Of a DNA stretch of 64,000 nucleotides, positions 10,183 through 20,350 are shown piece by piece. The stretch's first letter is position 1. Each line of letters begins with the position of its first letter. The position numbers were made by a program, and so were the translations under genes. The DNA is from Globisporangium splendens. Its lineage: Eukaryota; Oomycota; Peronosporomycetes; Pythiales; Pythiaceae. Location: NCBI GenBank assembly GCA_006386115.1, contig VFIW01000017.1, forward strand, positions 458,499 to 522,498. The letters are read 5' to 3'. The notes under the pieces were generated by a model that was given only the letters and a program-made list of their open reading frames with translations, was not told the DNA's origin and did no database searches.

Positions 10183-11139
10183 TCACAGTGCATTCGTGCT
10201 TTGCTCTATCGGTTGCGTACTTGTTTTCTGATCTGCTGAAGCGATCCGTTGTTGCAAGAAGCGCTCAAAGCCGAGGATGTCGTAGAACGTACGATCTGCA
10301 AAGTGCTTTGCCTGCGGATCTTCTTCGAAGGTTGAGTAGAGCCATTCGAGCTCCTCGTCTGGGATCTGAGTCTTCGCCCACCACAGCGTGAAGCCATAAT
10401 TGCGCGGACCCGTGAGAAGCTTTTGAAGCGCTCCCCACGAATTGCACACCGACGTCGCTCGGATCGGGAACGTGACTTGCAGGTGCGGGTACGGCTTGAG
10501 CACATCGAGCATGGCATCGACCATCTCATGCGTGTAGCCACGACGGTACTCTTCTTCGGTCGCATTGCTCGTGGTCCATCCGACAGACAGCACAAGTTTG
10601 TGCGAGTTGGCGCCATCGATACTCGCAAGCGCACTCGTTGCATCCAGGAACTCACGCGCTTGGAACGCAATCTCAGGTGTCATGGCAGGTCCCACGAGGA
10701 TGTCGGCATTCACAAACACGCCACCAGCGTACGGGAAGGACGCAATGAACACCCTCAGGTGCTCGTACGACGCTCGGAATGCCTGCATGCTCTTAAAATC
10801 CAGCTTCACGATGAGCGGTGAGCTAGAGTGCGAAGCAGCAGCCGCGTTGACTTCCATTGACGCTTCATATGGAGCGAACAGACGAGCGAGTTCCTGCATC
10901 GCATCGAGGAAAGCGGCGAACGAGAGCTCACCATCTACTTGCGGCGGGTGGCCCATGACCGCGATCTGCTGCGCATCCGACCAGATGATGTCGGCTTCGA
11001 TGGCGTTCACGTAGCTCTTGGAGGTGAAATCAGTCTTCTGAGCCTCGCGGATCTCCTGCACCACGTCACTGAGCAACGCGTGCGAGTTGACGGCATGCCC
11101 CCAACGGTAATCGAGCGGCTTCCTCGTCGTCGTCGCCAT
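10183..11139 (-). CDS. FAM151/menorin-domain protein (DUF2181)
   Basis: Intronless gene of 318 aa. I start it at the ATG at 11139; an in-frame TTG lies three codons upstream. The sequence shows the family landmarks in order: WGHAVNS near the N-terminus, an EADI strand, the GHPP motif, a lysine-aspartate strand (VKLDFKS), and the C-terminal TLWWAK and FYDILGF segments. FAM151/menorin proteins are predicted TIM-barrel folds related to PLC-like phosphodiesterases; their biochemical activity is unclear. No signal peptide is evident, so it resembles the soluble FAM151B form rather than secreted menorin. It is convergent with the JmjC gene, 79 bases away, and divergent from the next gene. Confidence 0.82.
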   Translation of the reverse strand: MATTTRKPLDYRWGHAVNSHALLSDVVQEIREAQKTDFTSKSYVNAIEADIIWSDAQQIAVMGHPPQVDGELSFAAFLDAMQELARLFAPYEASMEVNAAAASHSSSPLIVKLDFKSMQAFRASYEHLRVFIASFPYAGGVFVNADILVGPAMTPEIAFQAREFLDATSALASIDGANSHKLVLSVGWTTSNATEEEYRRGYTHEMVDAMLDVLKPYPHLQVTFPIRATSVCNSWGALQKLLTGPRNYGFTLWWAKTQIPDEELEWLYSTFEEDPQAKHFADRTFYDILGFERFLQQRIASADQKTSTQPIEQSTNAL

Positions 11140-11334
11140 GGTTTCCAAGGTGACGTTTTGTCTTGCACAGAAGATTCAGTTCCCCGTTTCAGTGATCCGC
11201 TCAGAATCTAGCCAATCAGAGCCCGACTTGAAGTAGTCTTTCCTATAGGTCATCCTACAAGTTTTATAGATTCAGGACTCAATCTTGAAAGGTCAGAGCT
11301 TCTTCAGGTTCATCATTCGCAAAAATCAGTCATT

Positions 11335-12411
11335 ATGGAAGCACCGCCATCGCAGGATAGCATGCGCTCGCAGCGCTCTGTGTGGCGCTCCAACCGGGAG
11401 AACGACGACGACGGCAACAGCCGCAGTAGCCATACGTCCCGACGTAGCAGACGTGCGCGCCAGCACCGTCCACCGCGCATCCGCCCAAACTTCTTTGTCG
11501 GGTTCCGGATCACCAGCAAAGAGATCATCGCGCAGATCGAAGAGCTCCAGCGCAACATTGCACAAGCCTTCCCCGATCTCGTCAGCTGTCTTGTTGATCC
11601 AAGAACGCTGCATGTGACGCTCTGCGTATTGCACCTGAAAGATACGGAAGGCAAGTTGCAGTGCAGTGGGTATTCACTCTCCTGCATGACGAAATTCCAA
11701 CTGTGAATCGTAAAACTATCACTTGTGATCGCATGCACGTAGCCATTCAGCAGGCCCAACAATTGCTTTGTGATTTAACGCAAGCGCTTGCAGAGCGGAA
11801 CTTTGGCGCTCCTGCAGCACCGGAGTTTGAGTTTAGTGGGTGGCAGTTCTTTGGCCAGAACGATATTCTGGTCACACCGTTGAATGTGCCTGTGGGGCAT
11901 CGAAATGGGTACAGTTTGCAGATGCGCTAGCCATTAGTTGCACGTTTCCCTTTTTGATGCGCTGATGAGCTATGTGTGTGTGTGTATTACTAGGCTATAT
12001 GGCTTTGCAGAGCAACTCCATGCTCAGTGCTATTCGTGTGGACTCACGACCGAGCCATTTCGGCATCCTTACTTGGCGCACGTGACGATCTGGAAAACGT
12101 CGAACGACCGCGACGGCATCAAGCGCCTGAATCATGCGAGGAATGTGCAGCGCGTTCCTCCTGCTGAGTTTACTGACACAGTGCAGAATGCGTTGTGCGA
12201 CTTCCTCACAAAACATTATGTGGAGGGTCAAGAAGCAATTACGTTTGGACGCGAATCGCCACTTTCCATTGAGCTCTTGGCCATGGGCGAAAAAGAAGAC
12301 GACGGTACGCCTCCGTCTTCAATCATTCCATTGCATCCTAGTATCTCATACATGTTTTGTGCATCTGCAGGCTACTACAAGGCGTACGCGAGTGTGCCTC
12401 TGCAGTTTTAG
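11335..12411 (+). CDS. AKAP7-like 2H phosphoesterase
   Basis: Four exons: 11335-11650, 11743-11908, 11994-12304, 12371-12411; 277 aa. An Arg/Ser-rich basic N-terminus (NLS-like) precedes a 2H phosphoesterase domain starting at PNFFVGFRI. The two HxT motifs typical of the superfamily are present: HVTL at His93 and HVTI at His190. This matches the AKAP7 NLS-type domain (AKAP18 family, cyclic-nucleotide or 2'-5' oligoadenylate related phosphodiesterases). Intron 1 appears to use a GC donor (AAG|GCAAGT) with acceptor at 11741-11742; this is the junction that best keeps the family spacing between the LHL strand and the following helix. A GT at 11666 is a less likely alternative in the same phase. 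Probably cytoplasmic or nuclear. Confidence 0.85.
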
Positions 12412-13064
12412 TAGAACGGCTGAGATGCTGAGTCCACCACCAGCGGACGCATTCGTCCCCACTCCGAGTCTTGAAGCGCTAGTCACCAACACGGTCGAAC
12501 GGGTGCGAGTGGCTTGTTGCTTTAAATGACAATGCATGAGTCGTTATAAGCTCGAGCTCAAATTCATGCAAGAAGGGATCCGGTCTGTGGGTGCATTTAC
12601 CAGCTGTTCATGCGGAAAATCGTTCCTTTCAGAGCCATGAGCCCAGTCGCCCTTATTGAGCGCAGAGCCTTGAGCCCAGTCGTCCTTATTGAACGGAGCG
12701 CGGCCATGGCGCTCCTACGTCGATTCATGTTCAGTTGCCGCCACTCTGTTCTCAGTGCGGGACTCGGTGTGCATGGAGCCATCTTCCGCTGTCCCCTCTC
12801 TCTTTCCCTACCACAGCTTTGTTTTTGTTGTTTTTTTCTCAACCCCAAGCCCTTTCTTTGTTTCCGCCAATCCTGTCACCTGATATGTTTTTTCCTCCCG
12901 TTTGATTGGCTGCAAATTCTGTCGCGCAACTGTTTGTCCCGCCAATGCTCTCGCTTTCTCCTTCTCTCCCAACAGCGTCGCCAGCCCTCACAGCCGCCCG
13001 CAACGCTTTTACACACTTTTCCTCTCGCGCTCCTCGACAGCAGACTCAAAAGCGACTCAGCACC
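12412..13064. other. Intergenic region with tandem duplication and pyrimidine-rich leader
   Basis: 653 bases between two genes on the plus strand. It contains a 33-base tandem duplication (12631-12696) and, from about 12780 to 13040, a long T/C-rich stretch just upstream of the next start, which probably includes its 5' UTR. Open frames here are low complexity and unsupported. Confidence 0.4.
12631..12696. repeat. 33-base imperfect tandem duplication
   Basis: Two adjacent 33-base units (12631-12663 and 12664-12696) differ at only four positions. Both begin AGAGCC and contain GAGCCCAGTCG. Non-coding, between genes. Confidence 0.75.
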
Positions 13065-13813
13065 ATGTCTTCGGTCTCGGACGTCACGATCAACAAGCCT
13101 GCGGCGGATGCGGCCGACCAGGACCTCGACAACCTCATCTTCAACGACAAGAAGGACGCCGACGCCACGACTACTGCCACGACTGCCGCGGACAAGACCG
13201 CCGAGGTGGACGAGAATGGCCAGCAGCCGCAAGGCGACGACCACGACTCGGACGGCGAGGTCCGGGAGAAGAAGGCCACGTCGCGCGCGTCCATCGCGAA
13301 CGTGCTGCCTGTCGACAAGCTCAAGAACGGCGCATCCACCGCCACCAAGTATGTGTTGTTGTATCTGTGCTGTGTTTGAACCCATTCTCGCTCTGTGCAT
13401 TTGTTTGTCTCACGTATACTGATTTTGGCGGTGTATTGTCGTGGATTGCTTGTTATGAACCTTGTAGGGTCTTGGGCCAAGGGTTCTCTATTATCAAGGA
13501 AAAGTCGAGTGCTGCGCTCGAAGCCGCCAAGACGTCGAATGCCGGCACTGCTGTCGCTGGTGGCTTCAACCGTGCGGCGGCCGCCGGCTCGGAGCAGATC
13601 GGCAAGCTGAAGGAAACGGAGGCATACAAGAAGTCGTCTAGTTTCGCGAGCACGCAGTTAGAGCGCACGTCGATCGTTGCATCGGGTGCATTGGAGAAGG
13701 CGCGTGCGAGCGCATCGACGGGTCTCGAGAAGGCCAAGGCCGGCGCGTCGACTGGTTTTGAAACGTTGAAGTCGAAGGTGTCGTCAGACAAGAAGAGCGG
13801 CGGCGAAAACTAA
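13065..13813 (+). CDS. Small Ala/Lys/Glu-rich protein of unknown function
   Basis: Two exons, 13065-13348 and 13468-13813, giving 209 aa. The start is the ATG at 13065. The N-terminal half is acidic and disordered, rich in Asp, Ala and Thr. The C-terminal half is predicted helical, with imperfect repeats of the pattern LEKA(R/K)A(S/G)AST near residues 170-195 and an AYKKSS segment reminiscent of TPD52-family trafficking proteins. That resemblance is weak and is only a suggestion. There is no signal peptide or membrane segment. The intron carries standard GT-AG ends and an exon-joining phase that preserves the frame. Confidence 0.7.
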
Positions 13814-14224
13814 ACTCACGGTTTACGCCCACGCTTTTTCTGTGCATGCCCTCTCGTCATCCTGCTTGTATTTTTGTGGTTAGCCCCCTTTTTTCCATTC
13901 GCTCCAGTTTCGCTCGTCGCATTTCCAGTCTGCCGCGCTTCTTCGACGACCGGCGGGTTGCTTTACGCTCGGGCTTCTATAGGCTGGTGTCCATACAAAG
14001 AATATAAAGAAATTGTTACAACGCCAAGCATTTTGTGTTTGCCGATAATGCGCACTTGCTTTATTAGCACTTGCTTGATCATGCAGGTTTGTTCTCATTT
14101 TGTGCAGAAGGATTCAATCGGATGCATCTGGCATCAAGCCGAGCCGAAACGGGCTCGGCTCGGCTGAGCTTGATTTGCTTGTCACTCAGATGCTCGTGAT
14201 CTTGAAAAGCAGTCGGTGAATCCT
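13814..14224. other. Intergenic region with a GC-rich hairpin
   Basis: 411 bases without a supported gene. It is AT-rich around 13990-14090 and ends in a strong inverted repeat (14133-14174) just before the BBS10-like remnant. Confidence 0.4.
14133..14174. repeat. Inverted repeat / potential hairpin
   Basis: Perfect 9-base arms at 14137-14145 and 14152-14160 surround a six-base loop (GAAACG). A second nested complement, 14133-14139 with 14168-14174, could extend the stem after a bulge. No T-run follows, so a Pol III-type terminator is not indicated. Role unknown. Confidence 0.6.
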
Positions 14225-16295
14225 ATGGACGAGCTGGAGCGCGCGGTGGAGGAACTGAGTTCGATCGCGCACCGCTGCTTTGGACCCTGCGGCGAGGAGA
14301 CGCTGCTGTTCGCGCCGCCCGATCCGCCTCTGGTCACGGCTGATGGTCACGCGCTGCTGTCCGCATGGCAGCGCGGGCTCAAGGAGAACCGCGTCGGTGC
14401 GGCACACCAGGAGCCCATGCAGATGTACATACTAAACGCCGTCGACGGACTGTTTGCAGAGATTGGAGATGGCACGAGTCAGTTTGTGCTACTGTTGTAT
14501 GGTGCCGTCAGACACGCGATGGATGCGATTCGCCATGGCCATTCGCAGCAGCAACTGCAATGCCGCCAATGGAGTGTGGGCGAGTGGCGGCAATTGGCAA
14601 CGGCGTTTGGGGATCTGAAGCGCGAATGCAGAGCTCTGTTGGATGATTTCCGATCCTGGCAACCAGATTTACGAGTAGTGATGTCTGTCGAGTTCGTTTG
14701 CGTTGGCGAGGGATTGCAGACGCCAAGTAACGAGGTATGCATCATTGTGCAGCCCTTTGTGGATATAGTGCATACTAACGTCCTTACATTTTCTCCTCTG
14801 GTAGTTCCGCAGCGCTACGGCAAGTATCCTTCGCTCTGGGTTGTCCGGCGCATTGGACGAGCAAGTGGTGACTTTTCTGTCGCGACTCGTTATGGAATGG
14901 ATCTTTGCACCGCCACTAGTAGTGGAAGATCGCGTCGATGCCAGATTTTTGTTCCACCGGGTCCAGCAATTCGTGAAAGCGGCGCCACGTGCGATCACAT
15001 TTGCGATCGCATTGTCCCTCTACGATTCGCAGATTCTACCATTGGACGAGTTTATCCTGAGAAAATCCAGCCTCTCGTCGCAATCGCCAAGCATCTTGGA
15101 CGCGCATAATGGAGATGCTACAACATCGTCACCACTGCGATTCATCTGTTTGACGTGTCCGCTTTCACTGACATTCGGCTCGAACCACGTCACAATCCGC
15201 ACCAACGATTCCCATGAAGCGCTGTTCCAGGCACATGATGCGACGCGAGTGTTCATGCGCAAGTTCGTGCGCGATCTACGACTCAAGCACGACGTACGCT
15301 TGCTGGTGAGTGCAGAGGCAATCGACGCCTCGGTCGCTGAGATGTGCACGCAACAGGGGATCGCGTGCGTTCAGTTTGCCGAACACGACGAGGTCATGGA
15401 TCTGTGCACGATCGTCAACACGTACCCTTTGGCGAGTCTCTTTGACGCGATCGAGGCAGCGCAGCACATTGACGTCTGCCGTGGAGGCGTACCCCGCGTT
15501 CGCCTCCAGCAAAGCGTGTACCTGCATTTCCATGGTCTCCAGAGAAACGAGGGATCTGGTTGAAAGGACGAAGAGGGACACGCTCGCGTTGCCGTGCCTC
15601 AATTGATACTGAACGCCCCGACAAAAGGCGTCTACAAGCAGTACTACAAAGTGATTACCAAGGCACTGCGAATCCTGCAAAGCTGGTGCGAGCCGAGCGC
15701 AAAGTCGTCATACAAGGATCGCCAATTTGAATTGTACAGTTGCCGAGGAGGAGGTGCGACGGAATTGGCACTTGCGAGGCAGCTTCAGACTCCAAAACAG
15801 CAAGATGATGCTGTCCAGAACACGAGTTCTCCTGCTGCTCAATTAGCGAGACGCATCTTCGCTGACGCGCTCATGGAAGTCGTGGTTACTCTACGTGGTA
15901 ACTTGGGAGCGAGGGCATCCAGCGACGAGAGCGATGACTTTAACAACCAGAGGCGCAGAAAGCGCACAGTGTTGCAGGATATGGCAACTTTAGCACTCCA
16001 TGATAATGCGCAGCAGCACATTGAAGAAAGAGAGTCCTTGCAGCAGCCGCTGAGAGGGTATGTGCTGAATATTGATCACTGGACGGACACCACAGCAGGA
16101 CGCATTTGCATTCCGGAGCTGGTCTTTGCCGATCCGAAGGACTATGGGCTGCTGCATCCCTGGTGACGCATGGAGACAATCGTGGTCATGGTACTCGAGA
16201 CCCTCGAGTAGCTCTTTCGAGTGGATTGCATCGTGGGCACGTCAACGCGCCTTCGAGTTGATGATGACGCAGTGGAAGACGCCCTAGACGAATAG
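14225..16295 (+). pseudogene. BBS10: BBS10-like chaperonin gene with three in-frame stops
   Basis: Exon 1 14225-14734 and exon 2 from 14805, joined in phase 0. The N-terminus (RCFGP, then LLFAPP, VTADGHALL and EIGDGTSQF) matches BBS10, the group II chaperonin-like protein that helps assemble the BBSome in ciliated cells. The chaperonin fold can be followed to the C-terminus, including the strand plus helix after VPQLILNAPTKG and a final LFRVDCIV-type segment. The frame is interrupted by TGA at 15561-15563, TGA at 16164-16166 and TAG at 16209-16211, with no frameshift; the last natural-looking stop is TAG at 16293-16295. No normal-length intron in the right phase removes the first stop without deleting a conserved strand. 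Probably a recent pseudogene. Readthrough or sequence error are alternatives. Confidence 0.75.
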
Positions 16296-16400
16296 AATCG
16301 AAATACAAAAAGCACACTTGCATACAGAGATCAAGCTGTAAAAAGCTGTCATGTTCGCATACGAGCATTCACTGTGTCCCTTCTCTCATCATCTTCTTCG

Positions 16401-17282
16401 TCAAGGACCGGCGAGTGCACTGAGAAGTTTGAAGTACCCGGCAAAGGTGTCTGCGACGTGGTGCGCCACTGGAGCGTCCTGTTGCGCCGTCGACGTCACA
16501 TGCACGATCCGTGGCACGTGCTTCTCTAAATCTCGCACCGCGATCTTGTCGACTGCATTCGAGTATTTGTCATAATTCCAGACGCATGTCGAGTAAATGC
16601 ATACAGAAACACACAGCGTTAATCGCCTATACGAGTCTCTCGGCGAGCCAATTAAGGGAATAAACGCACCTTCGACATGGAATTGCGGCTCGATTTGGCG
16701 CACAAACGCGATTTTGCCGATCGTGGTCGTGCAAAACAGGATCTTGTGGGTCTTGAGACCCCGATTGGTCTTGTCGTCGAACGCGAGCGCGGGGTGCGAC
16801 GTCAGCAGGAAGCTGCGGATGCGCTCCATCATCGCCTTGTTCTTCTCGTCCGCTACAACGCACAGCAAGTACACATCCGCGATCTGCAGCAGATCCGCGA
16901 GCACGCTTGGTGTGTCCTCCGTGATCCACGCGATGCGGTCGCTCTCCTTTTCGCGCAGCAGCGAGTCGACGCAGATCGTGATCGTGCGCGCGCCATGACG
17001 ACTCGGCAGCAGGCGGTGCAGACGCATCTGCTGCTCCGTGAGGTTCGCTGTCGCGATCGCGTTCGCTGCGAGCGCGGCCGCCGCACCCATGTGCCCGCCG
17101 CCGTGGACGTTCCCGCGCGCTCCTGGGGGGAGGGTCGCATTGCGCGGTGTTGCGCCGCCGTTGCCAGCGGGTTCCTGCATCTGCTGGATGTAGACGTACC
17201 CAGTGCTCAGCACCACGACGAGCACGATGATCACGAGGCCCAGCATGCTCTCGTCGAGCAGCGTGTCGAGAATGTCGGCCAT
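16401..17282 (-). CDS. PEX22: Peroxin-22 (PEX22), anchor of the PEX4 ubiquitin-conjugating enzyme
   Basis: Two exons on the minus strand, 17282-16670 and 16552-16401, 254 aa. The start is the ATG at 17282, placing a hydrophobic membrane anchor at about residues 14-32; in-frame sequence upstream is disregarded. The conserved C-terminal domain contains KILFCTTTIGK and FVRQIEPQFHVE, as in plant PEX22, then VDKIAVRDLEKH after the intron. The intron happens to lack in-frame stops, so a naive ORF reads through it, but removing it restores family-like spacing. PEX22 tethers PEX4 to the peroxisome for PEX5 receptor recycling. PEX4 itself is not in this window. Divergent from TRAPPC6. Confidence 0.85.
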   Translation of the reverse strand: MADILDTLLDESMLGLVIIVLVVVLSTGYVYIQQMQEPAGNGGATPRNATLPPGARGNVHGGGHMGAAAALAANAIATANLTEQQMRLHRLLPSRHGARTITICVDSLLREKESDRIAWITEDTPSVLADLLQIADVYLLCVVADEKNKAMMERIRSFLLTSHPALAFDDKTNRGLKTHKILFCTTTIGKIAFVRQIEPQFHVEGAFIPLIGSPRDSYRRLTLCVSVCIYSTCVWNYDKYSNAVDKIAVRDLEKHVPRIVHVTSTAQQDAPVAHHVADTFAGYFKLLSALAGP

Positions 17283-17560
17283 GCGGAGCTGTTCGCTGCA
17301 AAGTAGGAGCTGCTTCTCCACTTGCGTTCTTGTTGGGATTTCGGTACGTTTTACTGCTGTTCGAGAATGCAGCATACTGCACAAAAGGCTGAGTTGGTTC
17401 CTTCAAAATGTCACACCGTGTCACTATAGCGAGGCAGATATTTATCTGGAAAGATAAAAGGTAGCTGTTAGATTCTAAATCCTGGTGTTTAGAGATGTAA
17501 AAGGTAGGTTTTGTAGATTGTGATCAGACAAAGGCAATCTGAAAAAGAAAGGGGAAAAGC

Positions 17561-18485
17561 ATGAAGGAGGTCGCCGAGTGCTGCTTCCAGCAGCTCTATG
17601 GCGAGATCGTGCGCTCAATGGTGCGTGTATCTTGCATCCTAGTGTCCCGCAATTGTGCGCGCGTATGTGTGTAAGAGCTGACTCTCGCTGCGTGTCGTCT
17701 GGCGCGCTGTAGATCCAGCGGTATCCGCTGTTTGAGGCTGCGAAGCTCGCGGGGGGAAGCGACGACCCGACCGCGACGGGCAGCAGCAATACAAACTTGG
17801 AGACTGGCGCCATCGAGCTCGCAAAGAACAAGAAGGAGGAGCTCGCGATTAAATTGGAGGCCATGGGCTACGACGTCGGGTACCGCTTTGCGGAACGGTA
17901 ATTCGCCAACGATGCCGTAGTTTTTGCGTAGCTGCTGCTGGTTGCATTAAACGACTGATATGCCTCACATGTGCAGATCAGTGAAAGATCGACCGCGCAT
18001 GCTGGAGCCGCTGGATGTGATCAAGTTCGTGTGCAAGGACTTCTGGATCCTGATCTTCAAGAAGCAGATCGATAAGCTCCAGACAAACCACAGGGTACGC
18101 TAATGAATTCACAAAGCCAACCGAGCTTTCTTTTACTCATAGAAAACGTCCATTTTGTTGTTTGTGCTATAGGGCGTGTTTGTGGTGCAAGATTTCAATT
18201 TCCGGTGGTTGTCGTCGTTCTCGTCGGCGAGCGACCAGCACACGAAAGAGATGGCGCTGCTCTTTCTCGTGTTCCCGTGCGGTCTCATCCGCGGCGCGCT
18301 GGCCAATTTGGGGATCACGGCGATCGTGAACGCAGACCTCACGACTCTCCCAGGATGTACGTCCCTGCGTTTCGTATTTAGCTGTCGCATTGCTTGTCAT
18401 ATATTCTGACATGTTAATTTTGTGCATGTGCTGAAATACGTATTTGTCTCTCGCAGGTTTATTTAACATTAAGATTAAGGGATGA
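17561..18485 (+). CDS. TRAPPC6: TRAPP complex subunit 6 (Trs33/BET3 family)
   Basis: Five exons: 17561-17620, 17713-17897, 17977-18094, 18173-18356, 18457-18485; 191 aa. The product follows TRAPPC6/Trs33 almost strand for strand: KLEAMGYDVGYRFAER, then VIKFVCKDFWILIFKKQID, KLQTNHRGVFVVQD, the Cys-Gly-Leu-Ile-Arg-Gly motif of BET3-fold proteins, NLGITAIV and a short C-terminal strand ending NIKIKG. Trs33 heterodimerises with Trs23/Bet3 family members in the TRAPP Rab-GEF complexes of ER-Golgi traffic. An Ala/Ser/Thr-rich insertion at about residues 32-45 is longer than in animals. The last exon is only 29 bases and is supported by family homology. Confidence 0.92.
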
Positions 18486-19221
18486 AGAGCACATGAAAAA
18501 CACGCAGTCATTGACCACAACGCTGGGAATTTGTATGTTGATTTCCAATGCGCTGTCAACTCATTACTATGCTGGCTATGTGGAAAGCAGCGAAGCCACA
18601 CCCACTTCACGCGATGCGATGCATGGACACGCTCCAGTTGCGTGTTTTTGTGGCGACATGGAATCACCAGAATCCGTATTTGGGTAGTTTTTTCACCCTT
18701 TCCGATGGAAGAATGCACTGATGCAGCCATCTCACAACATGAATCGCTCTAGGATGATGTCACTTTCGAAACCGCAGAGACACGTGCGCTCTGATTTGGA
18801 ATGACTTTGGCTTGCTTTTTCCAATGTGTGCGTGTCGATTCTTTCTTGGTGCATGCACGTGCTTGGGAATTGAGGCAAGCAAAGTGCTTTGCCTTCGTTG
18901 CTCAATTCTCGCCAATGGCTCTTTGAATGCGCTGCGTTGTTGCTTCAAGAAATGCAGTTGCTCATGTGGGCAATATTGCTCACAGATGCCATTCTGATTT
19001 GCCTCGCAATGCAGGAATTTACATCATTTTGACGAAGATAACGTTATTATTATCGTATTTACAATTGCCAATGTGGCTGTGAATTTGATTGTGATTGGCA
19101 GTCCGAAAAATAGAGATGGCTACAAGGTTTGCGTGTATTGAGTGAGATTCACGCCCTTGTGGAATAGATAGAGGACGACAAAAGATTCAAATGGAGAGAT
19201 GGAGAAAATAATCACGGGCGA
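18486..19221. other. Intergenic region, nothing supported
   Basis: 736 bases between the convergent TRAPPC6 and double-bZIP genes. AT-rich, especially 19010-19190. Short open frames on either strand have no recognisable features. I see no RNA gene or repeat. Confidence 0.4.
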
Positions 19222-20350
19222 TCACGGACACGACTGGTTGGCGCTGTAGATGGAGGAGATCAGCACCGTGAGGCGCTCCCGTAACAGCTCGTTGCGTTTC
19301 CGTAATTCTTGCACAGCCTAGAACACAACAAGAGATAAATGAGTCAGTTGAAATGTTGTAGCACGTGAAAGCACAGATATTTAGCTTCAGACATACCTGT
19401 TGGCTTCGCTCGAGCACGAGTTTCTTGCGGAGCCGCGCGCGGCGAGCGTGCAGGCGATTGCGCTCCCGACGGAGCTGCTCGCGCTCTTCCTTGGAGCCCA
19501 GAAGAGCACTGGAGCTGGACGTAGAGTGCAGACGCTTGCCGTTGCCATTCAGCTGAACGGACTCGTGGTCCGCCGATGAACAGGAGCACGAAGCCCCCGA
19601 GTCCGAGTGAGGATCTTGGTCGTTGTCGTCGTAGTACTCGCAGCTTTTCTCGTGGATCACGACGGAGTTCGTCTCAACGTCCTCGTCGATGTCTTCGTCG
19701 TCGTCCAGACACGCGTGAAGCTTTGTCGTCGTGTCAAAGAGCTCCATGGCTGCGTCGCTGACTTCTTCCAGGCGCTTGATGGACGGATGGTCGCACTCGT
19801 TCCCGAGGCTGAGCAGGCAGACCGCGGTGGCGTGGAACTCGTACGCTTGCTTCAAGAGCCCATGCTCGCACTGGAGCGCTTGGATGCGTTCTTTCAGACT
19901 CTCGAGCAGCTCGCGCTTGCGGATTCGTGTGCGCTGGGCATGCAGACGATTGCGCTCGCGGCTCAATCGTAGCTTTTCGTCCTCACAGGTTGGCGACGAC
20001 GCCGCGTCTGCGAACAGAGACGACGACGAGTGCGACTTGGGCGAGTCGAGGCTGAGCACGGACATGGACGCGCTCTTCTTGCTCGCGTAGCTCTTTTTCG
20101 CGGCGCTCGCGATGCCGCCTGCAGTGTGCATCTCCTTCTTCACTGGCGACGACGAGGGAAACGCGCCGCTCAAGTACGCGTGCGCGTGGATGCCCGTCGG
20201 CGTGCGGAGCGAGTTGAGAAGCAGCTCGTGCGTGGACGTCGTCGCGCCTTGCGCTGACGAGGACGATGACCGAGTCTCGCTCGCCAGCTGGCGGTGCGGA
20301 TTACTGGCGAAGAGCGGGCCAATCGGCGGAAGCACCATGTTGCCGTGCAT
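19222..20350 (-). CDS. Transcription factor with two bZIP domains
   Basis: Two exons on the minus strand, 20350-19397 and 19317-19222; 349 aa. The start is the ATG at 20350; an in-frame GTG lies 20 codons upstream. There are two basic regions of the N-x7-R type sharing the core RERNRLHA: the first at about residues 129-147, followed by a short leucine zipper to about 170, and the second at about 290-318, followed by a zipper that is completed only after splicing (AVQELRKRNELLRERL). The residues after Asn differ from the usual animal or fungal NxxA(A/S) pattern, in line with unconventional oomycete bZIPs. A Ser-rich N-terminus and an acidic linker (about 220-255) could act in regulation. Likely nuclear and DNA-binding. 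Confidence 0.85.

Noticed and set aside
15516..15566. 51-base intron that would remove the first BBS10 stop
   Set aside because: It would delete the conserved strand VYLHFHGL and has a poor pyrimidine tract. It also leaves the two later stops unexplained.
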